From an uncultured Bacteroidales bacterium (lineage in GTDB: Bacteria > Bacteroidota > Bacteroidia > Bacteroidales > P3): DNA of 64,000 nucleotides. The stretch is taken from contig CALDHX010000016.1 of the NCBI GenBank assembly GCA_937901525.1, forward strand, positions 1 through 64,000. Direction: 5' to 3'. The notes under the pieces were generated by a model that saw only the letters and a program-made list of their open reading frames with translations, had not been told where the DNA came from and did no database searches. The translations under genes were made by a program, and so were the position numbers. Shown in pieces: positions 16,720 through 25,942 of the stretch. How positions within the stretch are numbered: the stretch's first letter is position 1; every line of letters begins with the position of its first letter.

Positions 16720-17934
16720 TTATTTCACTATTACTTTTGATGAATAGGTTGAATCGTTATTTGATGCCTTTACAACATAGCAACCTTTTTGTAAAGAAGA
16801 AAGATCTATTAGAGAATTGTTTGTAATATTGTCTGTAATCATTACACGGCCATACATATCCATAACCTCCATATTGTAAACACCTTCTTTTAATCCCGAA
16901 AGAATTATTACATCTTTTGTTGGATTAGGAAAGATATTTAAAGGCAATTCCTTTACATCGGCAAGACCAACTGCGTCAATATCCACATAATTGTATTCAT
17001 AATCACATACATATTGTAAAGTGAAGTTTGCATCTAATGCCCAATATTCTTCAAGTCTGTATGTGTTTTTATTTGTGTAGGTTTCAGGACGAGTCATTTC
17101 TGGAGTCCAAGGCATAAGTGTTTCTTCTAAAAGGCGATTATCAAAAGTGAAAATAGAACGTTCTGTTTCGTTTTCATTAGCATCGTATGCGTGTATTTCG
17201 GTGCAATTACCATTTTCATCGTATGTGTAAGTTCTTGTACCATAAACCTCCCAAGAATAGCCATCAAAAGTGTTGTATGTAATAAGGCTTAATTTTCCTT
17301 CATTATATGAATAATCTATGCGTTCATTAGCAGTAAATGTTGAATTAGAAGAAAAAGGATCGTCAGCATAGCTCCATGTTTCAGTAGTCAAAAGACCGTT
17401 TGCGTATTCATATTCTATCAATTGCAAAAGCATATCACCCATTGTTAAATCGGTGCTTATTAATTGACCTTGCGGGTTATAGAAATATTCATACAAACCA
17501 CCTAATTCAAATTCTCCACCAAAGTTATTGTAATTTGCTCGTGATGCAATTAAGCCTTGATTATTGTATGTGTATTCCAAATAATAAACATTTACCCAAG
17601 TGTTACCCATTAATTGATAGCCATCAAGACGCACCATTTGATTTTGTTCGTTGTAACGAATAGAATCTATCAATTCATATTCAGCAGGAACAATTTCGTG
17701 AACCGCAACTAAACGATGATAAGCATCGTAATGATATTCACAAGTTATGTAAAGGTCATCAGTGTTGTAAGAAGACAAAGCATAATTGTAATCTGCTGTT
17801 GAAAGCATCTTTTCAGCAGGACGGAAATTAATTGTTTTTTTATCATCGCCTCTTTGCGAATGTCTTTGAAACCCTTGTGCAGACACAGAAATCACCACCG
17901 CACAACAAATCATAAATAATAAAATCTTTTTCAT
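16720..17934 (-). CDS. T9SS-secreted protein with YD-like beta-hairpin repeats
   Basis: A 404-aa protein with signal peptide 1-20 (MKKILLFMICC...VSAQ). From about 60 to 280 it carries repeated Y-x-Y-(D/N)-x-x-G/N-x units (YHYDAYHRL, YTYNNQGLI, YFYNPQGQL, YSYNEGKL, YTYDENGNC), resembling the YD/RHS-type hairpin repeat without an RHS shell core. The last ~75 residues form a type A T9SS sorting domain (IFPNPTKDVI, NMEVMDMYGRVM, GCYVVKASNN, KVIVK). Probably a surface or secreted adhesin-like protein; no enzyme motif is visible. Confidence 0.8.
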   Translation of the reverse strand: MKKILLFMICCAVVISVSAQGFQRHSQRGDDKKTINFRPAEKMLSTADYNYALSSYNTDDLYITCEYHYDAYHRLVAVHEIVPAEYELIDSIRYNEQNQMVRLDGYQLMGNTWVNVYYLEYTYNNQGLIASRANYNNFGGEFELGGLYEYFYNPQGQLISTDLTMGDMLLQLIEYEYANGLLTTETWSYADDPFSSNSTFTANERIDYSYNEGKLSLITYNTFDGYSWEVYGTRTYTYDENGNCTEIHAYDANENETERSIFTFDNRLLEETLMPWTPEMTRPETYTNKNTYRLEEYWALDANFTLQYVCDYEYNYVDIDAVGLADVKELPLNIFPNPTKDVIILSGLKEGVYNMEVMDMYGRVMITDNITNNSLIDLSSLQKGCYVVKASNNDSTYSSKVIVK

Positions 17935-17963
17935 ACTCTTTTTTGTTTTAAAGTTTTAGGCTA

Positions 17964-17971
17964 CAAAAATA
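17964..17971 (-). promoter_or_regulatory. -7 box (TATTTTTG) of the 404-aa T9SS cargo gene
   Basis: TATTTTTG on the minus strand, 29 bp before the start codon at 17934; fits TAnnTTTG. Confidence 0.55.
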
Positions 17972-17987
17972 ATAATTTTTTTAATAT

Positions 17988-20900
17988 TTATTTCTTCGCT
18001 AAGTGTGTTATTATTATCATTAGTATCTCTTGTCCATAGAATGCCCAATATTTTTCTCCAAATCCATAAATATCCATTATTTCTTCATAGGTTGTTGGTC
18101 TATTAGTTGCTAATTGTACAAGAATTTGATTTGTTAAAGTGGGAGCATTTTCTTTTTTGTAGTTATTCTTGTATTTATATAGTTTATCAAATAAAGACAA
18201 ATCTGTAAGTAAATTACCAAATGAATCAACTGCTATTTTTACTACTTGGTCATTTAAATATATGTCTTTGTATTTTATTTCGTTTATTTTTGGTGGTTTA
18301 CGTTCTGTTTTTTGTTTTTGTTCTATTATTTTAGAAGGGAGGTCTTTTATTGTTTCTTCTTTATAGTATGATTGTTTTTCTAACGATTCATCATTTACTC
18401 CAAATGTATTATTTACCCAAAGTTTGTATTGGGTTTTGTTTATTGAACGATTACAACCTGAATTATCATTCTTATAATTTGTACAACCTAAGAAAAAATT
18501 GTTATTATGTGATTTTACGATTAGGTATCCGTCTTTACACCAATCACATTTATGAATTGACATTTCTTTCTCTCTTTTATCATTTGTCATAAATCCACAA
18601 ATCTCTTGGTCATTTGTGCAAATCCATAGTTTTAATCCGTAGTTTTTATTCCATTTCAATTGCATTGGATAACCACATTTAGGGCATTTGTTTTTTACTC
18701 CATTATCATTTGTTGTTAGTGAAGATAATTCTCCATTTAATGTTACGTTTGGATAATTATGTGGTTCATTTAATAGCTCTTTTATAAATTCTGATGGTTT
18801 GTTTTTAGGAGTTATTATGAATACTCTGTTTTTTGTTCGGGTTAGTGCTACGTAAAACAGACGTCTTTCTTCGGCATAGTTATATGAGTCATCGTATGAC
18901 ACAACAAGTTTTAGTATTGGGTCATCTTCTACTTTTGAAGGAAATCCATAAACATTATCTTTTGCATTTATTATTATGACATTTTCTGCACTTAATCCTT
19001 TTGAACTATGTGCAGTCATAAAATTGAGTTTTACTTTTGCACCATATTTACTTGAAAATACGTTTCCACTTTTTTCATCATAACTAAATTGATTGGATTT
19101 ACACATATTTTTTGCGTCAAAACCATATCTACCAATCAATAGGATAGAAGGAATGTTGGTTTTGCTTTCTATAGAATTGTATTTTATGATTTGTGCTATT
19201 GCTTCATTAATTGCTATTCCTATATCGTTATAAATTCCACCTATTGATTTGTCATTATTTGAAGAATAACTATCATCATAACTTTGAATAAAGACGGGGT
19301 TCTCTATTCTTTTGGGAGAAATTAACGCTTTCTTTATTTGTTTAGAGTTCTTTTGAATAAAGTTTCCTGCAATATTGATTATTTCTTGTGCATTTCGATA
19401 GGTGCGTGTTATTTTTAATTCTGTACCATAACCGACTACATTACAAAATTGTGTAAACAAAGGAAGGACCGAACCACTAAAAGCATAAATGGATTGCCAA
19501 TCATCTCCAACGGCCATTATCTTAGCATTGCATAACTGACTTAATTCTTTTATCAAATTATATCTTTGTCTTGATATGTCTTGATATTCATCTACTATTA
19601 TATATTTTAATTCTATTTTTTCTTTTGAAAGTTGTTTGTTCTTAATTATTTGAGCTGAATTATTTATCATATCTTGAAAATCAATAGAGTTAAACTCTTT
19701 TAATTTTTTTTGGTATTCAAGATAACATACTTCACATATTTCTAAAAAAAGTTGTGTTCTTGGATTTTTTATTGATTGTTTAAACTCATTAAATTTTTGA
19801 TATTGAAACCCTTGTGTTTTGAAATTACTAATAAAAGTACAAATAAACCAAGTTAATTTAGTGATATATTTGCTTTCTTGTTTATCAATAAGTTGTTTAT
19901 AAACTTCTACTGAATTGCGTTTTTTTAATTCATATCCTCTTTTTAGTAATTCTTCTTCAAGGTGTGAAAGAATTGAGCGATTGTCTTTATATTTTGAAAA
20001 TGTATATATTAAATCAGTTTTATGGCTTCTATGTAATTTGATTTTATTATTAACAAAAGTTTTATATCGTTCTAATTCTTGTTGAGTATATCTACTATTT
20101 TCACCTGTTTCTGTTATGCCGAAGTGTTCTATGTATGTAGTTTTTTCTCCTTGTTTAATAATAAAATCTGGTGTGTATGGTTTTCTTGAATCAAGTACCT
20201 TATATTGATAAATTGGTTCGTACTCATATTCTATTTGATGCATATATAAGAAGTTTGCAATCATAACTTCTTCTGCTGAACGTAGGGTCTCATTTCTTAA
20301 AGTTTCCTTTTTTTGCGTCTTTCTATCTGTTATTTCTTTTATATATTGATTTAAATTACTTTTTAATGTAGAAAAGTCGCTATTTGCAATGAATTTAAAA
20401 TAGTCGTTTATATTGTTACTTTCGTATGGTGCAGAAATATAAGAAGCAAAGAAAAGTATTAATTTATCTACTAATGCATAATTTGTTAGAATATTTGTTT
20501 TGAGATAGTTGTTTATGACGTTATACATAAATCCACCATCAACAACTCTTTTTTGTTCGGATTCACTTTGTCTTAATATTGAATAACCAACAGAGTGAAA
20601 AGTACTTATTATTGCTGATATTCGTAAATTGTGATTTATTCTGTTTTTTAATTCGTCTACTGCTTTGTTAGTAAAAGATATTACTAAAATTTGAGATGGT
20701 TTTATGTGTTTTTTTTCTGTTAGATATTTTACTTTAGCTGCAATAGTTGTTGTTTTTCCTGCTCCAGCTCCTGCAATAACAAGTGTATGGTCTTCATCAG
20801 AAAGTATTACTCGTCTTTGTTCTTCATCAAGCATTATATTAGGATCACAATCTCTTAAAATAGTATCAAGATATTGTTTTTGAGAACTTAAATGTCTTTT

Positions 20901-21260
20901 AATGTATTCTTCATTATGGGATTTTATTGAGGGCGATTCTTTCTTTAAATCTTGTATTTCTTTGTATAAATTTAAAAAACGATTGATTTCTGAAATTTTT
21001 ATATTGTATTTTTTTGAAAAATCACTAATTAAATTATTATTATAAAAGTTTAATATTGAATCATACAAATCTTTATATTCTACTATAAGGTTTTTGTAAT
21101 CACTTCTTGCAATAAAAGAATCTTGTTTTAATAATTCTTCAATTTTATTGTTGAATACGAAAATACCAGAGTATAATTTATGGGTTATTCTATTAGAAGA
21201 AATTAAGTTTTCTTCGTTTTGTGTAATTTTCTTCTTTTTAAAGAAGTCAAATAATCCCAT
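17988..21260 (-). CDS. UvrD/helicase IV-like SF1 helicase with nuclease-like insert, Zn ribbons and HRDC
   Basis: A 1090-aa SF1A helicase. Residues 1-140 are a helical N-terminus. Walker A AGAGAGKTT is near 163-171, then VISFTNKA (193-200), VDEYQD (556-561), GDDWQSIYAFSG (585-596), the late motif TAHSSKGLSAE and YVALTRTK. Between motifs Ia and II, residues about 330-425 contain YEYEPIYQY, YTPDF (Asp365) and YIEHFGI (Glu378), the spacing of a PD-(D/E)XK nuclease core as in helicase IV relatives. Two C4 zinc ribbons follow (CPKCGYPM...CGF and CDWCKDGY...CNR, about 870-960), then a C-terminal HRDC-like domain (about 1010-1090). It stands alone between unrelated genes; repair and anti-invader roles are both possible. 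Confidence 0.88.
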   Translation of the reverse strand: MGLFDFFKKKKITQNEENLISSNRITHKLYSGIFVFNNKIEELLKQDSFIARSDYKNLIVEYKDLYDSILNFYNNNLISDFSKKYNIKISEINRFLNLYKEIQDLKKESPSIKSHNEEYIKRHLSSQKQYLDTILRDCDPNIMLDEEQRRVILSDEDHTLVIAGAGAGKTTTIAAKVKYLTEKKHIKPSQILVISFTNKAVDELKNRINHNLRISAIISTFHSVGYSILRQSESEQKRVVDGGFMYNVINNYLKTNILTNYALVDKLILFFASYISAPYESNNINDYFKFIANSDFSTLKSNLNQYIKEITDRKTQKKETLRNETLRSAEEVMIANFLYMHQIEYEYEPIYQYKVLDSRKPYTPDFIIKQGEKTTYIEHFGITETGENSRYTQQELERYKTFVNNKIKLHRSHKTDLIYTFSKYKDNRSILSHLEEELLKRGYELKKRNSVEVYKQLIDKQESKYITKLTWFICTFISNFKTQGFQYQKFNEFKQSIKNPRTQLFLEICEVCYLEYQKKLKEFNSIDFQDMINNSAQIIKNKQLSKEKIELKYIIVDEYQDISRQRYNLIKELSQLCNAKIMAVGDDWQSIYAFSGSVLPLFTQFCNVVGYGTELKITRTYRNAQEIINIAGNFIQKNSKQIKKALISPKRIENPVFIQSYDDSYSSNNDKSIGGIYNDIGIAINEAIAQIIKYNSIESKTNIPSILLIGRYGFDAKNMCKSNQFSYDEKSGNVFSSKYGAKVKLNFMTAHSSKGLSAENVIIINAKDNVYGFPSKVEDDPILKLVVSYDDSYNYAEERRLFYVALTRTKNRVFIITPKNKPSEFIKELLNEPHNYPNVTLNGELSSLTTNDNGVKNKCPKCGYPMQLKWNKNYGLKLWICTNDQEICGFMTNDKREKEMSIHKCDWCKDGYLIVKSHNNNFFLGCTNYKNDNSGCNRSINKTQYKLWVNNTFGVNDESLEKQSYYKEETIKDLPSKIIEQKQKTERKPPKINEIKYKDIYLNDQVVKIAVDSFGNLLTDLSLFDKLYKYKNNYKKENAPTLTNQILVQLATNRPTTYEEIMDIYGFGEKYWAFYGQEILMIIITHLAKK

Positions 21261-21290
21261 TTTTTATTTCGTTTTTTGTTTTATTTGAGA

Positions 21291-21326
21291 AAAAGCGGAG
21301 CATTTTTTTTCTTATACTCCGCTTTT
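21291..21326 (-). terminator. Terminator after gcvP
   Basis: AAAAGCGGAG (21291-21300) pairs with CTCCGCTTTT (21317-21326). On the minus strand the stem is followed by TCTC rather than a long T-run, so strength is uncertain. Confidence 0.65.
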
Positions 21327-21350
21327 ATTTTGTGTTTTTATCTTTTAGAC

Positions 21351-24182
21351 TTATTCAGCCCAAGCTACAACAAGATTTCTGTCGCCGTATGCGTCATCAA
21401 CTCTTGATGCACATGGCCAATATTTGTCATCGTGTTCAAGAGGGAAGGCTGCCATTTGACGAGTGTATGGTCTGTCCCATGTATCTGCACATACAACTTG
21501 CATTGTGTGTGGAGCGTTCATGATTAAGTTGTTTTGCTTGTCTGCTTTTCCTTCTTCTATGTCGCGAATTTCTTGACGGATTTGAATCAATGCATCACAT
21601 AATCTGTCCATTTCTGACAATGGTTCTGATTCTGTTGGTTCTATCATCAATGTTCCGTGAACAGGGAAGGCAACAGTAGGAGCGTGGAATCCGTAGTCCA
21701 TCAAACGTTTTGCTATGTCGCCACATTGTACGCCTGATGATAGAGAGAATTGGTTGCAATCCATGATAAATTCATGAGCACACATTCCATTTGTTCCTGT
21801 GTAAAGGATATTGTAAGCAGTTGCTATTCTTGTTCTCATGTAGTTTGCGTTTAAGATAGCATATTTTGTTGCTTGTGCTAATCCTTCGCCACCACACATT
21901 TTTAAATATCCGTATGTGATTGGTAATAAGCCAGCACTACCAAATGGAGAGGCAGCTACAGGTGAGCCTTTTGTAGAACCTGTTGATATTGTGCTGTGTG
22001 TTGGAAGATAATCAGCAAGTGCAGCTGTACATCCAATAGGTCCAACTCCTGGACCACCACCTCCGTGAGGCATTGCAAATGATTTGTGTAGGTTTAAGTG
22101 GCAAACGTCTGCTCCCATAAAGCCTGGTGAGGTCAAACCTATTTGTGCATTCATATTTGCACCGTCCATATAAACCAATCCACCGTTTTCGTGAATTATG
22201 TTGATAATATCTATAATACCTTCTTCAAATACTCCGTGAGTAGAAGGGTAAGTAATCATTAAGCAAGAAAGATTTTCTTTATTTGCTTCTGCTTTTTCTT
22301 TTAAGTCAGCTATATCAATTTCTCCTTCTGCTGTTGTTTTGATTACTATAATGTTCATTCCTGCCATTGCTGCAGATGCAGGGTTTGTTCCGTGAGCAGA
22401 GGCTGGAATCAAGCACACTCTTCTGTTTTCTTGTCCGTTTGCTATTTGGTAGTTACGGATTGTCATCAATCCTGCATATTCTCCTGCTGCTCCTGAGTTA
22501 GGTTGAAGACTTACTTTCGCAAATCCTGTGATTTTTGAAAGGATTCTATCCATATCTTCAACAAGTTCGTAGTATCCTTCTGCTTGATCTCTTGGTACAA
22601 ATGGGTGAACGTTTGCAAATTCTGCCCATGTGAATGGTATCATTTCCATTGCAGCGTTCAATTTCATTGTACAAGATCCAAGAGGAATCATTGCTCTGTT
22701 TAAAGACAAGTCTTTTACTTCCATTTTCTTTAAGTATCTCATCATTTCTGTTTCTGAATGATAAGAAGAGAATACTTTTTGAGTTAAGAAAGCTGATTGT
22801 CTTTTTAAGTTTGCTGGTATTCCTTTTGGTTCAGCACAAGAAAATTCTACAAATTCTTTACCTGCTGCCTCTGCAAGTACTCTTAAAACTCTTTCTACGC
22901 CTTGGCAAGAAGTTGTTTCGTCTGTTGAAATTCCTATTGTTTTGTTATCTATCAATAAGAAGTTGATTTTGTTTTCAACTGCTATTTTACAAACTTTTTC
23001 TGCTTCAACAGGACATGCTAAACGTATTGTATCGAAATAAGTTTCGTTTAATTGAGTGTAGCCATATGTCTTTGCATTTTCTGCAATTGTAGTTGCAGTT
23101 TTGTTTATGTCTTGTGCAATTTCTCTAATTCCTTCTTGTCCGTGATAAGCTGCATATTGTCCTGCCATAATAGCAACAAGGGCTTGTGCAGTACAAATGT
23201 TAGAAGTTGCTTTTTCACGTTTGATGTGTTGTTCTCTTGTTTGAAGAGCAAGACGGAATGCTTTGTTGCCTTGTGCATCAACGGTTTGTCCTATGATTCT
23301 ACCAGGCATTGTTCTTTTGAAGTTTTCTGTGCAAGCAAAATATGCAGCAGAAGGACCACCAAAGCTCATTGGACAACCAAATCTTTGAGTTGTTCCACAA
23401 ACGCAATCAGCTCCCCATTCTCCTGGAGGAGTTAATAAAGCCAAACTCATTAAATCTGCTGCAACTGCAACAAATATTCCTTTTGCTTTTGCATCTGCTG
23501 TGAAAGCTGCATAATCCAATACTTCACCTTTACGATTTGGATATTGAACTATTGCACCAAAGAAAGTAGAATCAAGAACTGTGTCGTCGCTTCCAACAAC
23601 TACTTCAATTCCACGAGGAACGGCTCTTGTTTTTATTACATCTATTGATTGAGAGAAAAGATTTTCGCTAACAAAGAATTTGTTTACGTTATCTTTTTGT
23701 TGTTGGCGACTTCTTGAACCATAGAACATAAGCATTGCTTCTGCACATGCAGTTGCTTCGTCTAACAATGAAGCATTAGCCAAAGGCATTGCTGTCATAG
23801 AGCAAATCATTGTTTGGAAAGTGAAAAGAGTTTCCAAACGGCCTTGTGAAATTTCAGCTTGGTAAGGAGTATATGAAGTGTACCAACCTGGATTTTCTAA
23901 AATATTTCTTTGTAATACGGCAGGAACTATTGTGTTGTAGTATCCTTGTCCGATGTATGTCTCATACATTTTGTTTTTTGAGGCCATACCTTTTAACATA
24001 GTGAAATATTCATATTCATTCATTCCTTGTGGAAGGTCCAAAGGTTGTTTGAAACGAATCTTTGCAGGTATAGTCTTATCAATTAGTTCATCAATGCTAC
24101 TAACGCCGATGACTTTTAACATCTTCTCAACTTCTGCTGGTTGAGGACCGTTATGACGGTGTGCAAAATTATTAGTTATCAT
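21351..24182 (-). CDS. gcvP: Glycine dehydrogenase (decarboxylating), P protein
   Basis: The PLP-dependent P protein of the glycine cleavage system: decarboxylates glycine and passes aminomethyl to lipoyl-H protein. At 943 aa it is the full one-chain (P1+P2) form. The N-terminal half starts RHNGPQPAEVEKML; the C-terminal half has the PLP-lysine motif HLNLHKSFAMPHGGGGPG (about residue 697) and GSTKGSPVAASPFGSAG. The gcvT and gcvH genes are not in the window. It lies 46 bp after a nitroreductase gene and may be the end of a fabD-nitroreductase-gcvP transcript. Confidence 0.97.
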   Translation of the reverse strand: MITNNFAHRHNGPQPAEVEKMLKVIGVSSIDELIDKTIPAKIRFKQPLDLPQGMNEYEYFTMLKGMASKNKMYETYIGQGYYNTIVPAVLQRNILENPGWYTSYTPYQAEISQGRLETLFTFQTMICSMTAMPLANASLLDEATACAEAMLMFYGSRSRQQQKDNVNKFFVSENLFSQSIDVIKTRAVPRGIEVVVGSDDTVLDSTFFGAIVQYPNRKGEVLDYAAFTADAKAKGIFVAVAADLMSLALLTPPGEWGADCVCGTTQRFGCPMSFGGPSAAYFACTENFKRTMPGRIIGQTVDAQGNKAFRLALQTREQHIKREKATSNICTAQALVAIMAGQYAAYHGQEGIREIAQDINKTATTIAENAKTYGYTQLNETYFDTIRLACPVEAEKVCKIAVENKINFLLIDNKTIGISTDETTSCQGVERVLRVLAEAAGKEFVEFSCAEPKGIPANLKRQSAFLTQKVFSSYHSETEMMRYLKKMEVKDLSLNRAMIPLGSCTMKLNAAMEMIPFTWAEFANVHPFVPRDQAEGYYELVEDMDRILSKITGFAKVSLQPNSGAAGEYAGLMTIRNYQIANGQENRRVCLIPASAHGTNPASAAMAGMNIIVIKTTAEGEIDIADLKEKAEANKENLSCLMITYPSTHGVFEEGIIDIINIIHENGGLVYMDGANMNAQIGLTSPGFMGADVCHLNLHKSFAMPHGGGGPGVGPIGCTAALADYLPTHSTISTGSTKGSPVAASPFGSAGLLPITYGYLKMCGGEGLAQATKYAILNANYMRTRIATAYNILYTGTNGMCAHEFIMDCNQFSLSSGVQCGDIAKRLMDYGFHAPTVAFPVHGTLMIEPTESEPLSEMDRLCDALIQIRQEIRDIEEGKADKQNNLIMNAPHTMQVVCADTWDRPYTRQMAAFPLEHDDKYWPCASRVDDAYGDRNLVVAWAE

Positions 24183-24228
24183 CTTGCTAAATGTTTGTTG
24201 TTATTTATTTTATAATTTATTTTCTTTC

Positions 24229-24771
24229 TTATCTTTTATAGGAATTAAAATGCACAATTTCCTTTAATGGTTTACGAATCTTTTTTCTTGTAATAGCTGC
24301 CGAATAACCCAAAGAAATTACCAACGGAATGCGTTTCTTCTCAGGTACATCAAGCAATTGTTTCAATCCCTTTTCATCAAACCAACCAAGTATGCAACTT
24401 CCAAGACCCAATTCAGTAGCTTGCATACATATATTATTAGCCGCAATTCCTATATCTAAAAGAGGATATTCCTTATCTTTTATAACCGAGCCTAAGGAGG
24501 CAGTGAGGTTAGCTTTTTCCAAGACTATTGCAATCAAGACAGGAGCTTGTTTTACAAAACGATTCATTCCCATTGTCGCAATCCTTCTTTGAGCTTGTTC
24601 AAGTATTGGTTGATTATTTATTACAATAAAAGACCAAGGCTGAGAATTGCAAGCAGAAGCCGAAAGCCTTCCTGCTTCAAGGCAAGAAAGGATTTTCTCT
24701 TCCTCAACCTTTTGAGAAGTATATTTTCTATCGCTTTGTCTTCTTAACAATAAGTCTTTAAAGCTATCCAT
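24229..24771 (-). CDS. Nitroreductase family FMN oxidoreductase
   Basis: A 180-aa protein of the small nitroreductase fold. The FMN-phosphate motif RRQSDRKYT is near the N-terminus (10-18), followed by SASACNSQPWSFIVI (36-50), the central VKQAPVLIAIVLEK and the late LGLGSCILGWF with a basic tail. Such enzymes use NAD(P)H to reduce nitro compounds, quinones or flavins; the natural substrate cannot be told from sequence. The start is 11 bp downstream of fabD. Confidence 0.88.
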   Translation of the reverse strand: MDSFKDLLLRRQSDRKYTSQKVEEEKILSCLEAGRLSASACNSQPWSFIVINNQPILEQAQRRIATMGMNRFVKQAPVLIAIVLEKANLTASLGSVIKDKEYPLLDIGIAANNICMQATELGLGSCILGWFDEKGLKQLLDVPEKKRIPLVISLGYSAAITRKKIRKPLKEIVHFNSYKR

Positions 24772-24782
24772 CGCAAAAAAAA

Positions 24783-25667
24783 TTAAATGCTTGCTGATGA
24801 AAATTCTGCGTCTGCTTTAATCTTCTTTATCAATCCTTGAAGAACTTGACCAGGACCAACTTCAACGAAAGTATTTGCACCATCTGCAACCATTGCTTTT
24901 GAAATTTGAGTCCATTTAACAGGAGCTGTCAATTGAGCAATAAGGTTTTCTTTAATTTGAGCAGGATCTGTCATAGGTTGAGCATTAACATTTTGATAAA
25001 CAGGACAGATTGGAGCTTGAATATTAGTATTTGCAATAGCCTCAGCAAGTTCTACTCTTGCAGGTTCCATTAAAGGAGAGTGGAAAGCACCACCAACCTT
25101 CAAAGGTAAAGCTCTTTTAGCACCAGCAGCCTTTAAAGCTTCGCAGGCTTTATTGATTCCTTCCATAGAACCAGAAATTACCAATTGACCAGGGCAGTTG
25201 TAGTTAGCAGGAACAACAACTTCTTCAATGCTTGCACATACTTCTTCTATTTTTTCATCATCTAAACCAATGATTGCCGCCATTGTACTTGGTTGAAGCT
25301 CACATGCCTTTTGCATTGCATTAGCTCTTGCAGCAACAAGACGTAAACCATCTTCAAAACTCATAGCCTTTGCAGCCACCAAAGCAGAAAATTCACCCAA
25401 AGAGTGTCCTGCAACCATATCAGGCTTAAATTCTTCACCCAAAGCATGAGCAAGAATAACAGAGTGTAAGAAAATTGCAGGCTGAGTAACATTAGTTTGT
25501 TTTAATTGTTCATCAGTACCTGCAAACATAATATCGGTAATTCTAAATCCTAAGATTTCATTTGCTTTTTCAAACAATGCTTTACATTCTTCATTGTTAT
25601 CATATAGGTCTTTACCCATTCCAACGAATTGAGCACCTTGACCAGGGAATACGTATGCTTTTTTCAT
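24783..25667 (-). CDS. fabD: Malonyl-CoA:ACP transacylase
   Basis: Loads malonyl groups onto acyl carrier protein for fatty acid synthesis. The 294 aa carry the family marks: FPGQGAQFVGMGKDL at the start, the nucleophile elbow GHSLGEFSAL (Ser about 90), an internal GGAFHSPLM with the catalytic His, and a late EVGPGQVLQGLIKKI. A -7 box lies 35 bp upstream, and the gene probably leads a short operon with the nitroreductase. Confidence 0.96.
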   Translation of the reverse strand: MKKAYVFPGQGAQFVGMGKDLYDNNEECKALFEKANEILGFRITDIMFAGTDEQLKQTNVTQPAIFLHSVILAHALGEEFKPDMVAGHSLGEFSALVAAKAMSFEDGLRLVAARANAMQKACELQPSTMAAIIGLDDEKIEEVCASIEEVVVPANYNCPGQLVISGSMEGINKACEALKAAGAKRALPLKVGGAFHSPLMEPARVELAEAIANTNIQAPICPVYQNVNAQPMTDPAQIKENLIAQLTAPVKWTQISKAMVADGANTFVEVGPGQVLQGLIKKIKADAEFSSASI

Positions 25668-25701
25668 AGTCTGTTCTTATTTTTAAAATTAATTTAATTT
25701 G

Positions 25702-25709
25702 CAAATGTA
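25702..25709 (-). promoter_or_regulatory. -7 box (TACATTTG) of fabD
   Basis: TACATTTG on the minus strand, 35 bp before the fabD start and 10 bp from the first unit of an A-rich array. Confidence 0.6.
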
Positions 25710-25718
25710 CAAAAAAAA

Positions 25719-25795
25719 CAAAGAAATTTCCCAAAAAAACAAAGAAAAAAAAGAAAAAAACAAAGAAAAAAAATAATTTTTCAAAGACTTTTTAC
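25719..25795 (+). repeat. 21-bp-phased CAAAG/A-tract array
   Basis: CAAAG at 25719, 25740, 25761 and 25782, exactly 21 bp apart. The last unit reads CAAAGACTTTTT. The array lies between the divergent fabD and DUF4143 ATPase genes. Confidence 0.75.
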
Positions 25796-25832
25796 TGACA
25801 AAATTATATGGAAAATGTAAATAATTTAAATC

Positions 25833-25919
25833 ATTCGTTGGAAAAAGTGTAATAACACCCTATTTATTCGTTGGAAAAAGTGTAATGACACTTTGTTTAT
25901 TCGTTGGAAAAAGTGTAAA
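25833..25919 (+). repeat. 33-bp tandem repeat with conserved 20-bp core
   Basis: The core ATTCGTTGGAAAAAGTGTAA starts at 25833, 25866 and 25899, exactly 33 bp apart, with more variable 12-13 nt spacers. In copy 2 the core runs into the dyad AAAGTGT-AATG-ACACTTT; copy 1 keeps GTGT/ACAC. Copy 3 lies between the -33 and -7 boxes of the DUF4143 gene. This is the position expected for an operator. Confidence 0.85.
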
Positions 25920-25923
25920 TTTG
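25892..25923 (+). promoter_or_regulatory. Promoter of the DUF4143 ATPase gene
   Basis: TTTG at 25892-25895 and TAAATTTG at 25916-25923 are spaced 20 bp, 20 bp before the ATG. The third copy of the 33-bp repeat occupies the spacer and its final TAA forms part of the -7 box. Confidence 0.7.
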
Positions 25924-25942
25924 CAAAAAATAAATAAAAACC

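Noticed and set aside
25833..25919. Possible CRISPR array
   Set aside because: Only three units, spacers of 12-13 nt that are partly alike, no cas genes, and the last unit forms a promoter.
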